Source of the DNA: Bin87 sp034423115 | Lineage (GTDB): Bacteria; Chloroflexota; Dehalococcoidia; Lucifugimonadales; UBA3495 | Length of the DNA stretch: 64,000 nucleotides | Direction of reading: 5' to 3' | NCBI GenBank assembly: GCA_034423115.1 | Contig: DAOUJD010000019.1 | Location: 1 to 64,000, forward strand | In this document: positions 34,695 to 42,868 of the stretch, one piece after another | How the letters are laid out: every line of letters begins with the position of its first letter | How positions within the stretch are numbered: the stretch's first letter is position 1 | Position numbers and translations under genes: made by a program | The notes under the pieces: generated by a model | Told to the model about the DNA's origin: nothing | What the model saw: the letters and a program-made list of their open reading frames with translations, nothing else | Databases searched by the model: none

Positions 34695-35999
34695 ATGTCC
34701 CGGCACCTGACGATCACGTCAGCGATGGCGGCGACACCGGCTCCCCAAACGGCAAATCGGGTGAATCAGTTGGCCCAGATCCTGGCCATCGGACGCAAGA
34801 TACAGACCTTTCGCGCGCTACGGCACCGCGATTACCGCTGGTTCTGGATCGGCGCCAACGCCCAGGCATTGGCCCGGGGGATGCAGTTCCTGATCCTCGG
34901 CTGGCTGGTACTGGAACTAACCGATTCGGCGTCCCGCATGGGTTTCATGATTTTCCTATACGGGATACCCACGTTGGGGTTCGTGCTGTTCGGAGGCACC
35001 TTCGCCGACCGGTTCGACCGTCGCGTTTTGTTGATGCTGACGCAGGCGCTGGTTGGCGTCCTGGTGCTGGGTTTGGCAGTGCTTCAGACCGCAGGACTGG
35101 TTGTCCTGTGGCACACCTACGCGGCGGCATTTGTCCTGGGCACCCTGCAGGCCATCAACACGCCGGCACGGTTGGCCATAGTCCGCGACCTGGTGGACCA
35201 GGACGACCTGATGAACGCCGTCGTGTTGAACTCGGCGGTGATGAACTCGGGGCGCATTATTGGCCCGGCCGTGGCCGGAGGCGTCATCGAACTGGCCGGG
35301 ATAACTCCGGCCCTGTACCTGGCCGCCGTCTGCTTTGGCATCGGAACGGTCACGTTGCTACTGGTCCACCCGGTCCCAATGCCTTCGCGGGGCGAGCGCC
35401 CGAACATCCTGGCAGAGTTGTGGGGCGGGCTGCGGTATTGCTGGTCGAATCCGGTCACGTTCACCGTCATCGGCATCGGGTTCGCCTTCGGTTTCTTCGC
35501 GATGCCCTACGCGCAGTTGCTGCCCGCGTTCGCCAAGTTGGAGCTGGACACCGGTGCGGGCGGCGCCGGACTGCTGATGACCGGAGCCGGCATCGGATCC
35601 CTGTCGGGCACGATCATCATGGCATCATTGGGCAACACACCTCACAAGAACTACCTTCTGCTGGGGTGCATATTCCTGTTCGGCATATCGCTGTTCTGCC
35701 TGGCCTGGTCGCCGTGGTTCTGGCTGTCGTGGGCCATCCTGTACCTGGTCGGGTTGGGCAGCATCGTGCCCATGGGGACGACCGTATTGCAACTCTCAGT
35801 GCCGACCGAGTTGCAGGGCCGGGTGATGAGCGTCTGGTACATCTCCGCCGCGTTCATGTTCATCGGTTCCTACCCGATGACGCTGGTGGCGGAACACCTA
35901 AGCTGGACGGTGGCTTTCGCGGGCGGCGCCGGAATCTACCTGACGGTAGCGTTCGTGCTGGGCGTCTGCCGGCCAACCCTGCGACGCCTGCGAGTCTAG
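34695..35999 (+). CDS. MFS transporter (EntS-like exporter)
   Basis: A 434-residue major facilitator protein with about 12 membrane segments starting near residue 60. The cytoplasmic loop GGTFADRFDRRVLL after segment 2 is the MFS motif A region, and the LQAINTPARLAIVRDLV segment is characteristic of the enterobactin-exporter-like subgroup. It would export a small organic molecule with proton exchange. The start is uncertain: an ATG at 34725 is possible, and neither has a strong ribosome site. Confidence 0.88.
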   Translation: MSRHLTITSAMAATPAPQTANRVNQLAQILAIGRKIQTFRALRHRDYRWFWIGANAQALARGMQFLILGWLVLELTDSASRMGFMIFLYGIPTLGFVLFGGTFADRFDRRVLLMLTQALVGVLVLGLAVLQTAGLVVLWHTYAAAFVLGTLQAINTPARLAIVRDLVDQDDLMNAVVLNSAVMNSGRIIGPAVAGGVIELAGITPALYLAAVCFGIGTVTLLLVHPVPMPSRGERPNILAELWGGLRYCWSNPVTFTVIGIGFAFGFFAMPYAQLLPAFAKLELDTGAGGAGLLMTGAGIGSLSGTIIMASLGNTPHKNYLLLGCIFLFGISLFCLAWSPWFWLSWAILYLVGLGSIVPMGTTVLQLSVPTELQGRVMSVWYISAAFMFIGSYPMTLVAEHLSWTVAFAGGAGIYLTVAFVLGVCRPTLRRLRV

Positions 36000-36048
36000 C
36001 CGCGCGCGCCGATCCAGCTTCGCCGAACCCTGAGTCACGGAGCCGGCC

Positions 36049-37206
36049 CTATGGCTCCCCGAAGCATTTCACGGCGTTGTCCCAGAAGATCTGGGGCAGC
36101 AGTTCCTGGCTAAGGGCTTCCCAGCCCAGAACCAGATCCACCGAGCCAGGGAACCGGGTCTCCGGATGCGGGTAGTCGGAGCTGTACATCAGCAGGTGAT
36201 TGCCCATCATCTCGGACACCATCCTTATCATTTCCGGCCCTTCGTGCAGCACGATGGAAGCGAAGAACCGGCCGCCGGTCATGTACTCCTCCATGGTGTG
36301 CTTCAACTCCGGTACGTAGCCCATGTACTCCATCTGGTCCTGCATACGGGCAGTCCAGAAGGGCAGCCAGCCGAACCCTGATTCCAGGATGGAGAACCGG
36401 ATTGACGGGTAGCGGTCCATGATTCCGGCTCCCATGAACGAGCCCACCGCCCGCATGGCGCCCCAGGGGTGGGACGCGGTGCGGCCCAGGAACGGGCTCT
36501 GCCAGAGGTCCCGGTAACCGGGATACCCTCCGGAAAACGAGTGATGGACCACGCACAGGCCCTCTTCTTCCACCGCGGCCCACACCGGTTCCAGCGACGG
36601 GTGATCCAGCGGAAAGTCGAGAGGCAAATTCAGCCAGATCCCCACGGCCCAGGATGACTTGCCCCAGGTCTTGATCTCCTGCACCGAGTCCTCGATGAAC
36701 CTGGCGTCCAGGGTCAACAGCGCCTTGAGGCGGTGGGGCGAGGTGCCGCAGAAGTCGTTCAGGAAGCGGTGGTTCGCCCGCATGAACTCCGCATCGACCC
36801 TGAGATTATCATGGCCCCTGGGAACTCCGGGCACCATCAATTGGACGTCGACACCCTCTTCGTCCATGTCCCGCAGCCGGCTTTCGGCCACCCACTCGCC
36901 ATCGGCGGCCGGCAGCCTGGTGCCCATGAACTTCTGGGGCCGCCGCTCGGTGTTGGCCTGGGGTTCGGCGTCGCCCAAGGTTCGGGGCGCGTCCGATCCC
37001 CAACCGCCGCCGCCGCTGCCCAGGCTGAAGCGGTGGGAATAAGGAGCCTCCAGCACGGAACCCGCGGAGGTCCGCCTGATGGGTGTTTTGAATTTCTCCA
37101 ACTCCGGCAGGAGTTCCTTGACCGAGGAGGCCAGGTACGGCTCAAGCTCTTCGGCGGTTGCGGTCACGTGGGTATCCGAGTCGTACACTTTGAAACCGTT
37201 TCTCAT
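36049..37206 (-). CDS. Amidohydrolase_2-type metal-dependent hydrolase
   Basis: A 385-residue TIM-barrel protein. The N-terminal DSDTHV is the D-x-D-x-H metal motif; a later histidine lies in LCVVHHSF, another in the YPSIRFSILESGFGWLPF region, and the aspartate in YSSDYPHPE completes the site. This is the ACMSD/gamma-resorcylate decarboxylase-like group, which hydrolyses or decarboxylates ring-derived acids. An internal Gly-rich loop (LGSGGGGWGSD) near 62-72 is an insertion of unclear purpose. AGGAGCAGGGCC precedes the ATG. It lies 163 bases downstream of two MaoC-like genes on the same strand. Confidence 0.88.
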   Translation of the reverse strand: MRNGFKVYDSDTHVTATAEELEPYLASSVKELLPELEKFKTPIRRTSAGSVLEAPYSHRFSLGSGGGGWGSDAPRTLGDAEPQANTERRPQKFMGTRLPAADGEWVAESRLRDMDEEGVDVQLMVPGVPRGHDNLRVDAEFMRANHRFLNDFCGTSPHRLKALLTLDARFIEDSVQEIKTWGKSSWAVGIWLNLPLDFPLDHPSLEPVWAAVEEEGLCVVHHSFSGGYPGYRDLWQSPFLGRTASHPWGAMRAVGSFMGAGIMDRYPSIRFSILESGFGWLPFWTARMQDQMEYMGYVPELKHTMEEYMTGGRFFASIVLHEGPEMIRMVSEMMGNHLLMYSSDYPHPETRFPGSVDLVLGWEALSQELLPQIFWDNAVKCFGEP

Positions 37207-37369
37207 GGCCCTGCTCCTGTTATCGCAACATTTACGGCGTATGATGGCCGTATTCTATCAGCGCGGCGGAAAAACGCGGCGGATGGAATCGGTGATGGGA
37301 CAGGTCCGGGCGGATGTCGCCGGCCGCGTTGGAGATACCGCCAGATTGTCGAAACAGTTGGTCGGTTTC

Positions 37370-37822
37370 CTACTCGTCCTGCGGCAGGAAGGCGTTAGGG
37401 ACGACCGCGCTGCCCTGGCCCACGCCGGTGGTGTCGCCGCGTTGGTTCTCGACCTTGATGTCCACCGAGACGCGACTGCCGTTCACCTCGCGGCTCACGC
37501 CGGCGACCGTGCCCGTGAAGGTGATGGTGTCGCCGGGGCGCACTGGGCGCAGGAATCTCAGATCAACGGCGCCGTTGTGGTTGAACACGTCGCTACCGAA
37601 GTACCGGCGCAGCAACTCAAGGGCGAAGGACAGCGACATCCGGCCCGACGCCACCGTGCCCTCGGTTCCAAGGGTTTCGCGGGCGGTCTCCTCGTCGGTG
37701 AACTGGGACGGTTCCGAATCCCCGCCGCTGCCCTCGAACAGGTTGATGGCCTCCTGGGTCATTTCCTTGACCAGCGGGGGCAGTTCGTCCCCCACCTCGT
37801 AGTTGCGAACTAGCCTCCCCAT
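37370..37822 (-). CDS. MaoC-like hot-dog protein (C-terminal type)
   Basis: A 150-residue hot-dog-fold protein: YEVGDELPPL start, VASGRMSLSFALELL helix and the VRPGDTITFTGTV strand typical of MaoC/FAS1-type hydratases. Its start overlaps the stop of the upstream MaoC-like gene by 13 bases. Such pairs usually form a heterodimer in which one partner carries the D-x4-H hydratase site; I cannot place a clear D/H pair in this partner. It may hydrate an enoyl-CoA-like intermediate. Confidence 0.8.
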   Translation of the reverse strand: MGRLVRNYEVGDELPPLVKEMTQEAINLFEGSGGDSEPSQFTDEETARETLGTEGTVASGRMSLSFALELLRRYFGSDVFNHNGAVDLRFLRPVRPGDTITFTGTVAGVSREVNGSRVSVDIKVENQRGDTTGVGQGSAVVPNAFLPQDE

Positions 37823-38229
37823 TTCTTGCCGACCTCCGTGGGCTGCTTGAGCTCGTGGGTGATGACGCGGTCGATGAGGCGGCCGTCCTCATCAACCGAA
37901 ACGGCCTCGGTGACGATGTAGTTCTTACCGCGGCGCAGGTACTTGTCGGCGATCCACGCGCGCACGGTGATGGTCTTGCCGGCGATGGGCGGGTTGTAGC
38001 AGTGGAACGCGCACCGGGCGTTGACGGAGCCGGCGTCGCGGTACCGGGCGTTGTACTGCTTGACGTCCACCTTGTGGGAGATGGTGGGGAAGCTGGCCTC
38101 CGGGTCCATCACCCCCTGGCGGTAGGTATCGATCATTTCCTGGGTGAGGAGGTACTGGTACGTCTCGAAGGTCTCGCCGACCTCCAGCGCGTCCCAGTCC
38201 AGAAGGATTCGGTCATCGGCTGCTACCAT
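37810..38229 (-). CDS. MaoC-like hot-dog protein (N-terminal type)
   Basis: A 139-residue partner of the overlapping downstream gene. It starts LDWDALEVGETFETYQYLLTQEMIDTY, the MaoC N-terminal pattern, and has PPIAGKTITVRAWIADKYLRRGKNYI, the usual long strand pair. AAGGA nine bases before the ATG at 38229 sets the start. The paired arrangement suggests a two-subunit hydratase acting with the double CoA transferase or other acyl-CoA enzymes in the region. Confidence 0.8.
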   Translation of the reverse strand: MVAADDRILLDWDALEVGETFETYQYLLTQEMIDTYRQGVMDPEASFPTISHKVDVKQYNARYRDAGSVNARCAFHCYNPPIAGKTITVRAWIADKYLRRGKNYIVTEAVSVDEDGRLIDRVITHELKQPTEVGKKWGG

Positions 38230-39089
38230 GGCTGCACTTCCTTGAAGACAGGTTCTGTTTAGAGAAACTATCGGAGTCTCGTAAATTGTCAAGGGGCGGT
38301 GGGTACGCATGAGCGCTCTCCGGCCCTAAGCGGGAAGGTCCCAGCGGAGGAATGCGCGGTAGCGGTCGTTCCAGGCCCAGTGCAGGAGGTTGAGGACGAT
38401 AGACTCAGGCAGTGGGACATCTTTAACATCGATGCACAGGATGGGCAGGATGGGGTATTGGGATGGGATGATGGGGATTATTGGGAAATCCCGCTCATTT
38501 CCGTTCATTTGAGCAGGGCGTTGGGGCAGGTTATGGCGGTGAATGGGGGCGGATTGGCGGGTTTTGGGGGTGATATTGGTGGTTTTGGCGGGCATTGGAG
38601 AGGGTTTGGGGGGAGCGGCGATTGGGCGTGGGGGTTGGGATGGCTGGCGGGATATGGGATTGCGGGACCGGCCGGTCTTTCGCGTGATGAGTCCATGCTA
38701 GGACTGGTGTGCCGACAGGGCCAACGGGCGGGTGTCAGAGTTTGGGGGAATCGTCAGACAGTGGGATTTGCTGGATTGGGGGATTTACAAGTCGGGATTG
38801 CATCGCGGTAGGTGGGGCCGCTGGCGGGTAATCGGTCAGGGCATCACTTCACCGAAAAATGCGGGCGGTGTGTAATTTGGTCGGGGCGGGTTTTTTTGGC
38901 AAGGGCGGGGGTGGAGATTGGTACGTAACCCGCTTCGCTTGGTGCGGCTTCCGATGGTGGGGCCGTGTTCTCACTATGAGATGGTAGATTTCGGTTCAAA
39001 TTCTGCCAACCGACCCAATGCGGATTTGTCCGGTGCAGTTTCAGCAGGGTAAACGTAACGATGGTCCGGACAGGCTAGTGCCACGCTCA
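38230..39089. other. Gene-free stretch with long G-runs
   Basis: About 860 bases with no supported gene. The part 38540-38680 is strongly G-rich on the plus strand, with many GGG and GGGG runs a few bases apart, and any translation is low-complexity glycine/tryptophan. Near 38430 there is 'acaggatgggcaggatgggg' text like that near 240-300. The following 38880-39080 is less biased and shows no repeat. Confidence 0.5.
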
Positions 39090-40643
39090 TCATTCTTCAG
39101 TTTCGCACGAGATGGTCAGGGGTGGTTGCCCATCGAACCCCGGCCCACCAACCAATCCAGGGCCACCAGTGTTCCCGGTATTCCCTATTCTGCCAAAGAA
39201 CAAGAAACGCTGTAGTTCTCGCCCAACGGGTTCGTATCCTTTGGGTAATGAGAACCGCAAAACCATTCTCCCTGGATCTCCGGCCTGCTCAGCACGTAAC
39301 GAGTAATCCAATCCTTGCACTAAAACGACGATGCGGTTTAGAGTCCAAAGATTTTTGTGAATCCCCTCGTGATCACTTCCCAAGCTCGATGCTTGTCGGT
39401 AAGTGTCTAAGGCTTCGTACAATTGGCCAGCCGCTAACAGAGCGATACCTTTATTGAAAAGGCTATTGAGATATCTGGGGGCCGGAGGGCCATCTAAATT
39501 GGATGCGGTGTCGAAGTCGGCTATCGCTTCTTGGAAATGAGAGACGTCTAAGTAAGCGTTCCCGCGGTTGTAGTAAAACTGCGCCATGGTCGGATTACGA
39601 CGGATCGCTTTGGTGTAGTCTTGTATCGCTCCTTGGATATCGCCAAGCTCGGCCTTTGAATTCCCTCGGTTGTAGAGAACAACATCCTGGTTACCTTGTT
39701 GGAGAATCATTGAGTCCCCGTCCGCTCTGTTGTAATCATCTATCGCTTCTTCATGGCGTCCAGACGCTGCCAATACATTTGCACGTAGGAGATAGGTCAA
39801 CCCCGTGGTGGGTCCGGTGTCGATAGATCGGTTGTAGTCGTCGATTGCCTTATCATATTCTCCCAACTGGTAATAATTGTCCGCACGCCTCCGATAAGCG
39901 TTAGCGGAGAGGCGTGGCGCACGCATTCGTTTGCTAGCTTGTGCGAATCCGTAGACGTCCTGAAACAGCGTTGCTTCGTTGAAATCAATGATCGCCAACT
40001 CTCCGAGTATCGCCTCCTTGTCCCGTTTATCGATGGTTATTTCTTCGATGACGCCAGTTCCCTGGATGATGAGTGGGCGACCAATGACAAATACACTACG
40101 TTGCCGCAGTATCCTTGCCATGGCGTCACCGCTACCGGTTGGTTCCCAATACGAAATAGGTTGTCCACCTTGAGGGACAGTAAAAACGTCGCTCAATCCA
40201 TGGCCATTCCCGCTACCGGGAACTCTAGTAATGCCGATTGGGTAGCTCGAGTCCACCAAGAACACCTTTCCGTCATGATCAGGGTTTTCACTGGCGAACC
40301 ATAAAGCGACTAGGGGACTCCAAGTAAAATCAATCAGTCCGGTCTCGGCTCCAAAGTGCTGTAGTTTAGCGAGCAACTCGAGGTCACTAAGGTCTCGCCC
40401 AGCTTCGATTCCATATCCACGTGTTCGCGCCGGCTCGATTAGGACATCCCGGTGGTAGTTTAGGTACAACGCAGTGAACTCGGGGTCTCCTAGTATCTGT
40501 TCCCCGTGTTCGCGAATTAGCCGTCGGGTCGCGCCCGAATGCAACAACCATTTTGCTTTTCTTTGGCCTCGATAAGCATAAACACCGCCGCTTTTTGCGG
40601 ACCGAACGATGCGATCAAGGTACTTGTCTAGGATGGTTCCCAT
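39090..40643 (-). CDS. FRG-domain protein with TPR repeats and collagen-like tail
   Basis: A 517-residue protein. Residues about 1-210 are an FRG domain: the YRGQRKAKWLLHSGATRRL motif and LAKLQHFGAETGLIDFTWSP (with the conserved H-FGxxT-LLD-like pattern) are its two marks. Residues about 245-440 hold five or so tetratricopeptide repeats (YYQLGEYDKAIDDYNRSI and similar). The end is a Gly-rich collagen-like run (GNTGNTGGPGLVGGPG). FRG domains are found in phage-defence and signalling contexts, with no established enzymatic reaction. The gene is clearly A+T-richer than its neighbours and uses rarer codons, suggesting recent transfer. Confidence 0.85.
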   Translation of the reverse strand: MGTILDKYLDRIVRSAKSGGVYAYRGQRKAKWLLHSGATRRLIREHGEQILGDPEFTALYLNYHRDVLIEPARTRGYGIEAGRDLSDLELLAKLQHFGAETGLIDFTWSPLVALWFASENPDHDGKVFLVDSSYPIGITRVPGSGNGHGLSDVFTVPQGGQPISYWEPTGSGDAMARILRQRSVFVIGRPLIIQGTGVIEEITIDKRDKEAILGELAIIDFNEATLFQDVYGFAQASKRMRAPRLSANAYRRRADNYYQLGEYDKAIDDYNRSIDTGPTTGLTYLLRANVLAASGRHEEAIDDYNRADGDSMILQQGNQDVVLYNRGNSKAELGDIQGAIQDYTKAIRRNPTMAQFYYNRGNAYLDVSHFQEAIADFDTASNLDGPPAPRYLNSLFNKGIALLAAGQLYEALDTYRQASSLGSDHEGIHKNLWTLNRIVVLVQGLDYSLRAEQAGDPGRMVLRFSLPKGYEPVGRELQRFLFFGRIGNTGNTGGPGLVGGPGFDGQPPLTISCETEE

Positions 40644-40831
40644 CCGGACGCTTACTCCGGTAGTTGGATTTGGCTACTCCATGCGATTCGGGCGAATTCT
40701 AGCGTTGGGAGCGCTTGATGCAAAGTCTGTCGTCTTTGTGCCCAGGGGCAGGCTCACGTCGGTCCCGCCGGTAATGCTAGAGTTGCCAACGGATTCTTCC
40801 GTCGCTAGACTTGGCGCACTGTGGGTAGACC

Positions 40832-42187
40832 ATGATCAGCACTAACGCCATGCGGACTCGGATGGCCCACGCGTTGCCGTTCTATTACGGCTGGGTGATC
40901 GCGGGGAACGGGGTGGCGGTGAGCCTCTCCGCCCGAACCGTCATGGCGGTGGCGACCATCTCCGTTTTCGTGGTTCCGATGACTCAGTCCATGGGCTGGT
41001 CGGTGGGGATGTTCTCCGGCGCGGTCAGCCTGGGCGGGTTGGTCGCGGTCTTCGTGTCGCCTATCGTGGGGAGATGGCTGGACAAGTACGGGGCGGGAGT
41101 CATCCTCGGGATGGGTTCGTTCGCCACGGGGGCGCTGGCGATCGGGCTGGCCTTCGTTGCCCATCCGGTGGCCTTCTATTTCCTGTGCGTTCCGGGGCGG
41201 ATGATCTTCTCCGGTCCGTTGGAAATGGGACTACCCACGGCCATCAGCAACTGGTTCATCCGCCGCCGTCCGGCGGGGCTGGCCGTTGACCACATCGGCA
41301 AGGGGGTCGGCCTGGTCATCGTGCCCTGGACGATGACGCTGATCATCACCAAGTATGACTGGCGAACGGCGTGGTTTACCCTGGGGATTCTGGCGTTAGC
41401 GCTGGGGGTTGTTCCGTCCCTGTTGCTGTTGGCACGGCGACCGGAGGATATGGGGCTGGAGCCCGACCCGGCGCCGGCGCGGGAAGAATCGGCCCCCCAG
41501 GATGCTGAGACTGCTACGGGTCCCGCCAACTCGGGCAGCTTCGCCGAGATCGACTTCACGGTGGGGCAGGCGCTGCGCACGCGGGCGTTCTGGATCCTGG
41601 CGATATTTTCCGGCGCGAGCATGATGGTCCAGGCGGGGCTGAGCCTGCACCAGGTTTCGCACTACATCCACCAGGGAATCGACCCCCGGTTGGCTGCGCT
41701 CAGCGCGAGCACGTTCGCCCTGGCCCAGATGCCGGCGAGCGTCTGCTGGGCGGCCCTGGCGCGGCGGGTTCCGATCCGGTTCCTGATGACGTTCTCGTCG
41801 TGCGTCGTGGCGCTGGCCGCCGTGGGCACGACGATGAGTGACTGGCTGCTGCCGGAGATCATCTCGGCGGCGGGCGTCGGGTTCGGCGTGGGCGGCCTGC
41901 ACCTGCTGCTGCGGTTGGTGTGGGCGGACTACTACGGGCGGCAGAACCTGGGGACAATCCGCGGGCTGACGATGTCGGCGCAGTTGGGCGGACAGGCGCT
42001 GGGGCCGGTAATCGCCGGGTTCATGTTCGACTACTCCGACAGCTACCGGGTTCCGTTCACGTTCTTTGCCGTGGCGGTGTTCCTGGCGGGCATCATGGCG
42101 CTGGCCGCCACGCCCCCGCAGGCTCCGGAGTCGGAGCCTGCGGGGGAGCCAGAACCTGCTGGAGAACCGGCGGCTGCGACGGGTTGA
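40832..42187 (+). CDS. MFS transporter
   Basis: A 451-residue major facilitator protein with about 12 membrane segments (first at FYYGWVIAGNGVAVSLSA). The segment 2-3 loop reads VSPIVGRWLDKYGAGVIL, the motif A region. A long hydrophilic central loop (about 205-240) separates the two halves, and the tail is Pro/Glu/Ala-rich. It resembles OFA-type and monocarboxylate-type carriers. GGGTAGACC before the ATG is a weak ribosome site. The neighbouring minus-strand gene at 42775-44148 is a distant paralogue. Confidence 0.88.
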   Translation: MISTNAMRTRMAHALPFYYGWVIAGNGVAVSLSARTVMAVATISVFVVPMTQSMGWSVGMFSGAVSLGGLVAVFVSPIVGRWLDKYGAGVILGMGSFATGALAIGLAFVAHPVAFYFLCVPGRMIFSGPLEMGLPTAISNWFIRRRPAGLAVDHIGKGVGLVIVPWTMTLIITKYDWRTAWFTLGILALALGVVPSLLLLARRPEDMGLEPDPAPAREESAPQDAETATGPANSGSFAEIDFTVGQALRTRAFWILAIFSGASMMVQAGLSLHQVSHYIHQGIDPRLAALSASTFALAQMPASVCWAALARRVPIRFLMTFSSCVVALAAVGTTMSDWLLPEIISAAGVGFGVGGLHLLLRLVWADYYGRQNLGTIRGLTMSAQLGGQALGPVIAGFMFDYSDSYRVPFTFFAVAVFLAGIMALAATPPQAPESEPAGEPEPAGEPAAATG

Positions 42188-42200
42188 TCCGAACCGCAGG

Positions 42201-42294
42201 TCAGGAAGACGCGGGTGAGGTTTGTGCCTCCGCCGGCAGGGAGTCTTCCCAATCGGGGATCAGGACTGGGAAGGACGATTCCAGCAACATTATG
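42201..42294. repeat. Direct repeat (copy A) of a transporter 3' end
   Basis: Bases 42201-42294 match 42775-42868 over about 94 positions at roughly 80-85% identity by eye, both starting with the TCA of a minus-strand stop codon. Copy B is the native 3' end of the MFS gene; copy A is the 3' end of the hicA-like gene. Confidence 0.8.
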
Positions 42295-42383
42295 ATGTGG
42301 CCGCTTTGTCGCACCACTCTGTAGCCAATTTTTCCAAACGCCGCCACCGCTCGTCGGTGGTTCTTGCCAGGTACTCCGGGCAT
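42201..42383 (-). CDS. hicA: HicA-like toxin with a transporter-derived tail
   Basis: A 60-residue protein. Residues 1-33 are a normal HicA N-terminus: MPGVPGKNHRRAVAAFGKIG, then VVRQSGHIIM with the conserved histidine. From residue about 34 it reads LLESSFPVLIPDWEDSLPAE, matching the last residues of the MFS protein encoded at 42775-44148. The normal HicA C-terminal half (VPVH...LK.GTLRSIL) is absent. The ATG lies two bases after the hicB stop. It is probably an inactivated or altered mRNA-interferase toxin. Confidence 0.7.
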   Translation of the reverse strand: MPGVPGKNHRRAVAAFGKIGYRVVRQSGHIIMLLESSFPVLIPDWEDSLPAEAQTSPASS

Positions 42384-42385
42384 AG

Positions 42386-42739
42386 TCACTCGACATGATA
42401 CGGCGCCGGTCGAACTACCGCGGTCGCAGTAGGGCATCCAGTGGCTACTATTTCCTCATATAGGCCACCCAGCCATTCCTCAGTGCTCCGATTGACCGGG
42501 TCCACACCGTCAATCAGTGCCTCGTAGATGGCGTCGGCAATCATGTCCAGCGCGTCTTGAGGGTCTCGGCCGGCGCTGCACACGTCCATAGACGGGCAGA
42601 AAACCGCCCACGGAGTTCCGGGACTGTCGCCGCTGGTGTCGCAAACCAGCAGGACTTCGTAACCATATTCCACCGGCGCATCGCCAGCCCATTCTGCCGC
42701 CAGGGATTCGTCGGCGCGGGTCAGCAGAGCAATCGCCAT
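42386..42739 (-). CDS. hicB: HicB-like antitoxin
   Basis: A 117-residue protein with the partial RNase H-like HicB fold: YEVLLVCDTSG first strand, WAVFCPSMDVCSAGRDPQDAL, then an amphipathic helix MIADAIYEALIDG. No C-terminal DNA-binding helix is obvious. GAGGTGG precedes the ATG. It is directly upstream of the hicA-like gene and would neutralise the toxin if that is active. Confidence 0.75.
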   Translation of the reverse strand: MAIALLTRADESLAAEWAGDAPVEYGYEVLLVCDTSGDSPGTPWAVFCPSMDVCSAGRDPQDALDMIADAIYEALIDGVDPVNRSTEEWLGGLYEEIVATGCPTATAVVRPAPYHVE

Positions 42740-42774
42740 AGTTCCACCTCACTTTAGGACGATGATAGCATCGG

Positions 42775-42868
42775 TCACGAGGAGGCGGGCGAGGTCTGTG
42801 CCTCCGCCGGCAGGGAGTCTTCCCAGTCGGGGATCAGGACACGGGAGGATGATTCCAGCAGCAGTATG
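42775..42868. repeat. Direct repeat (copy B) of a transporter 3' end
   Basis: Native 3' end of the MFS gene, repeated at 42201-42294. Together the copies bracket the hicBA cassette. Confidence 0.8.

Noticed and set aside
38299..38811. Long plus-strand open frame rich in Gly and Trp
   Set aside because: Low-complexity translation of G-runs, no ribosome site, no domain.
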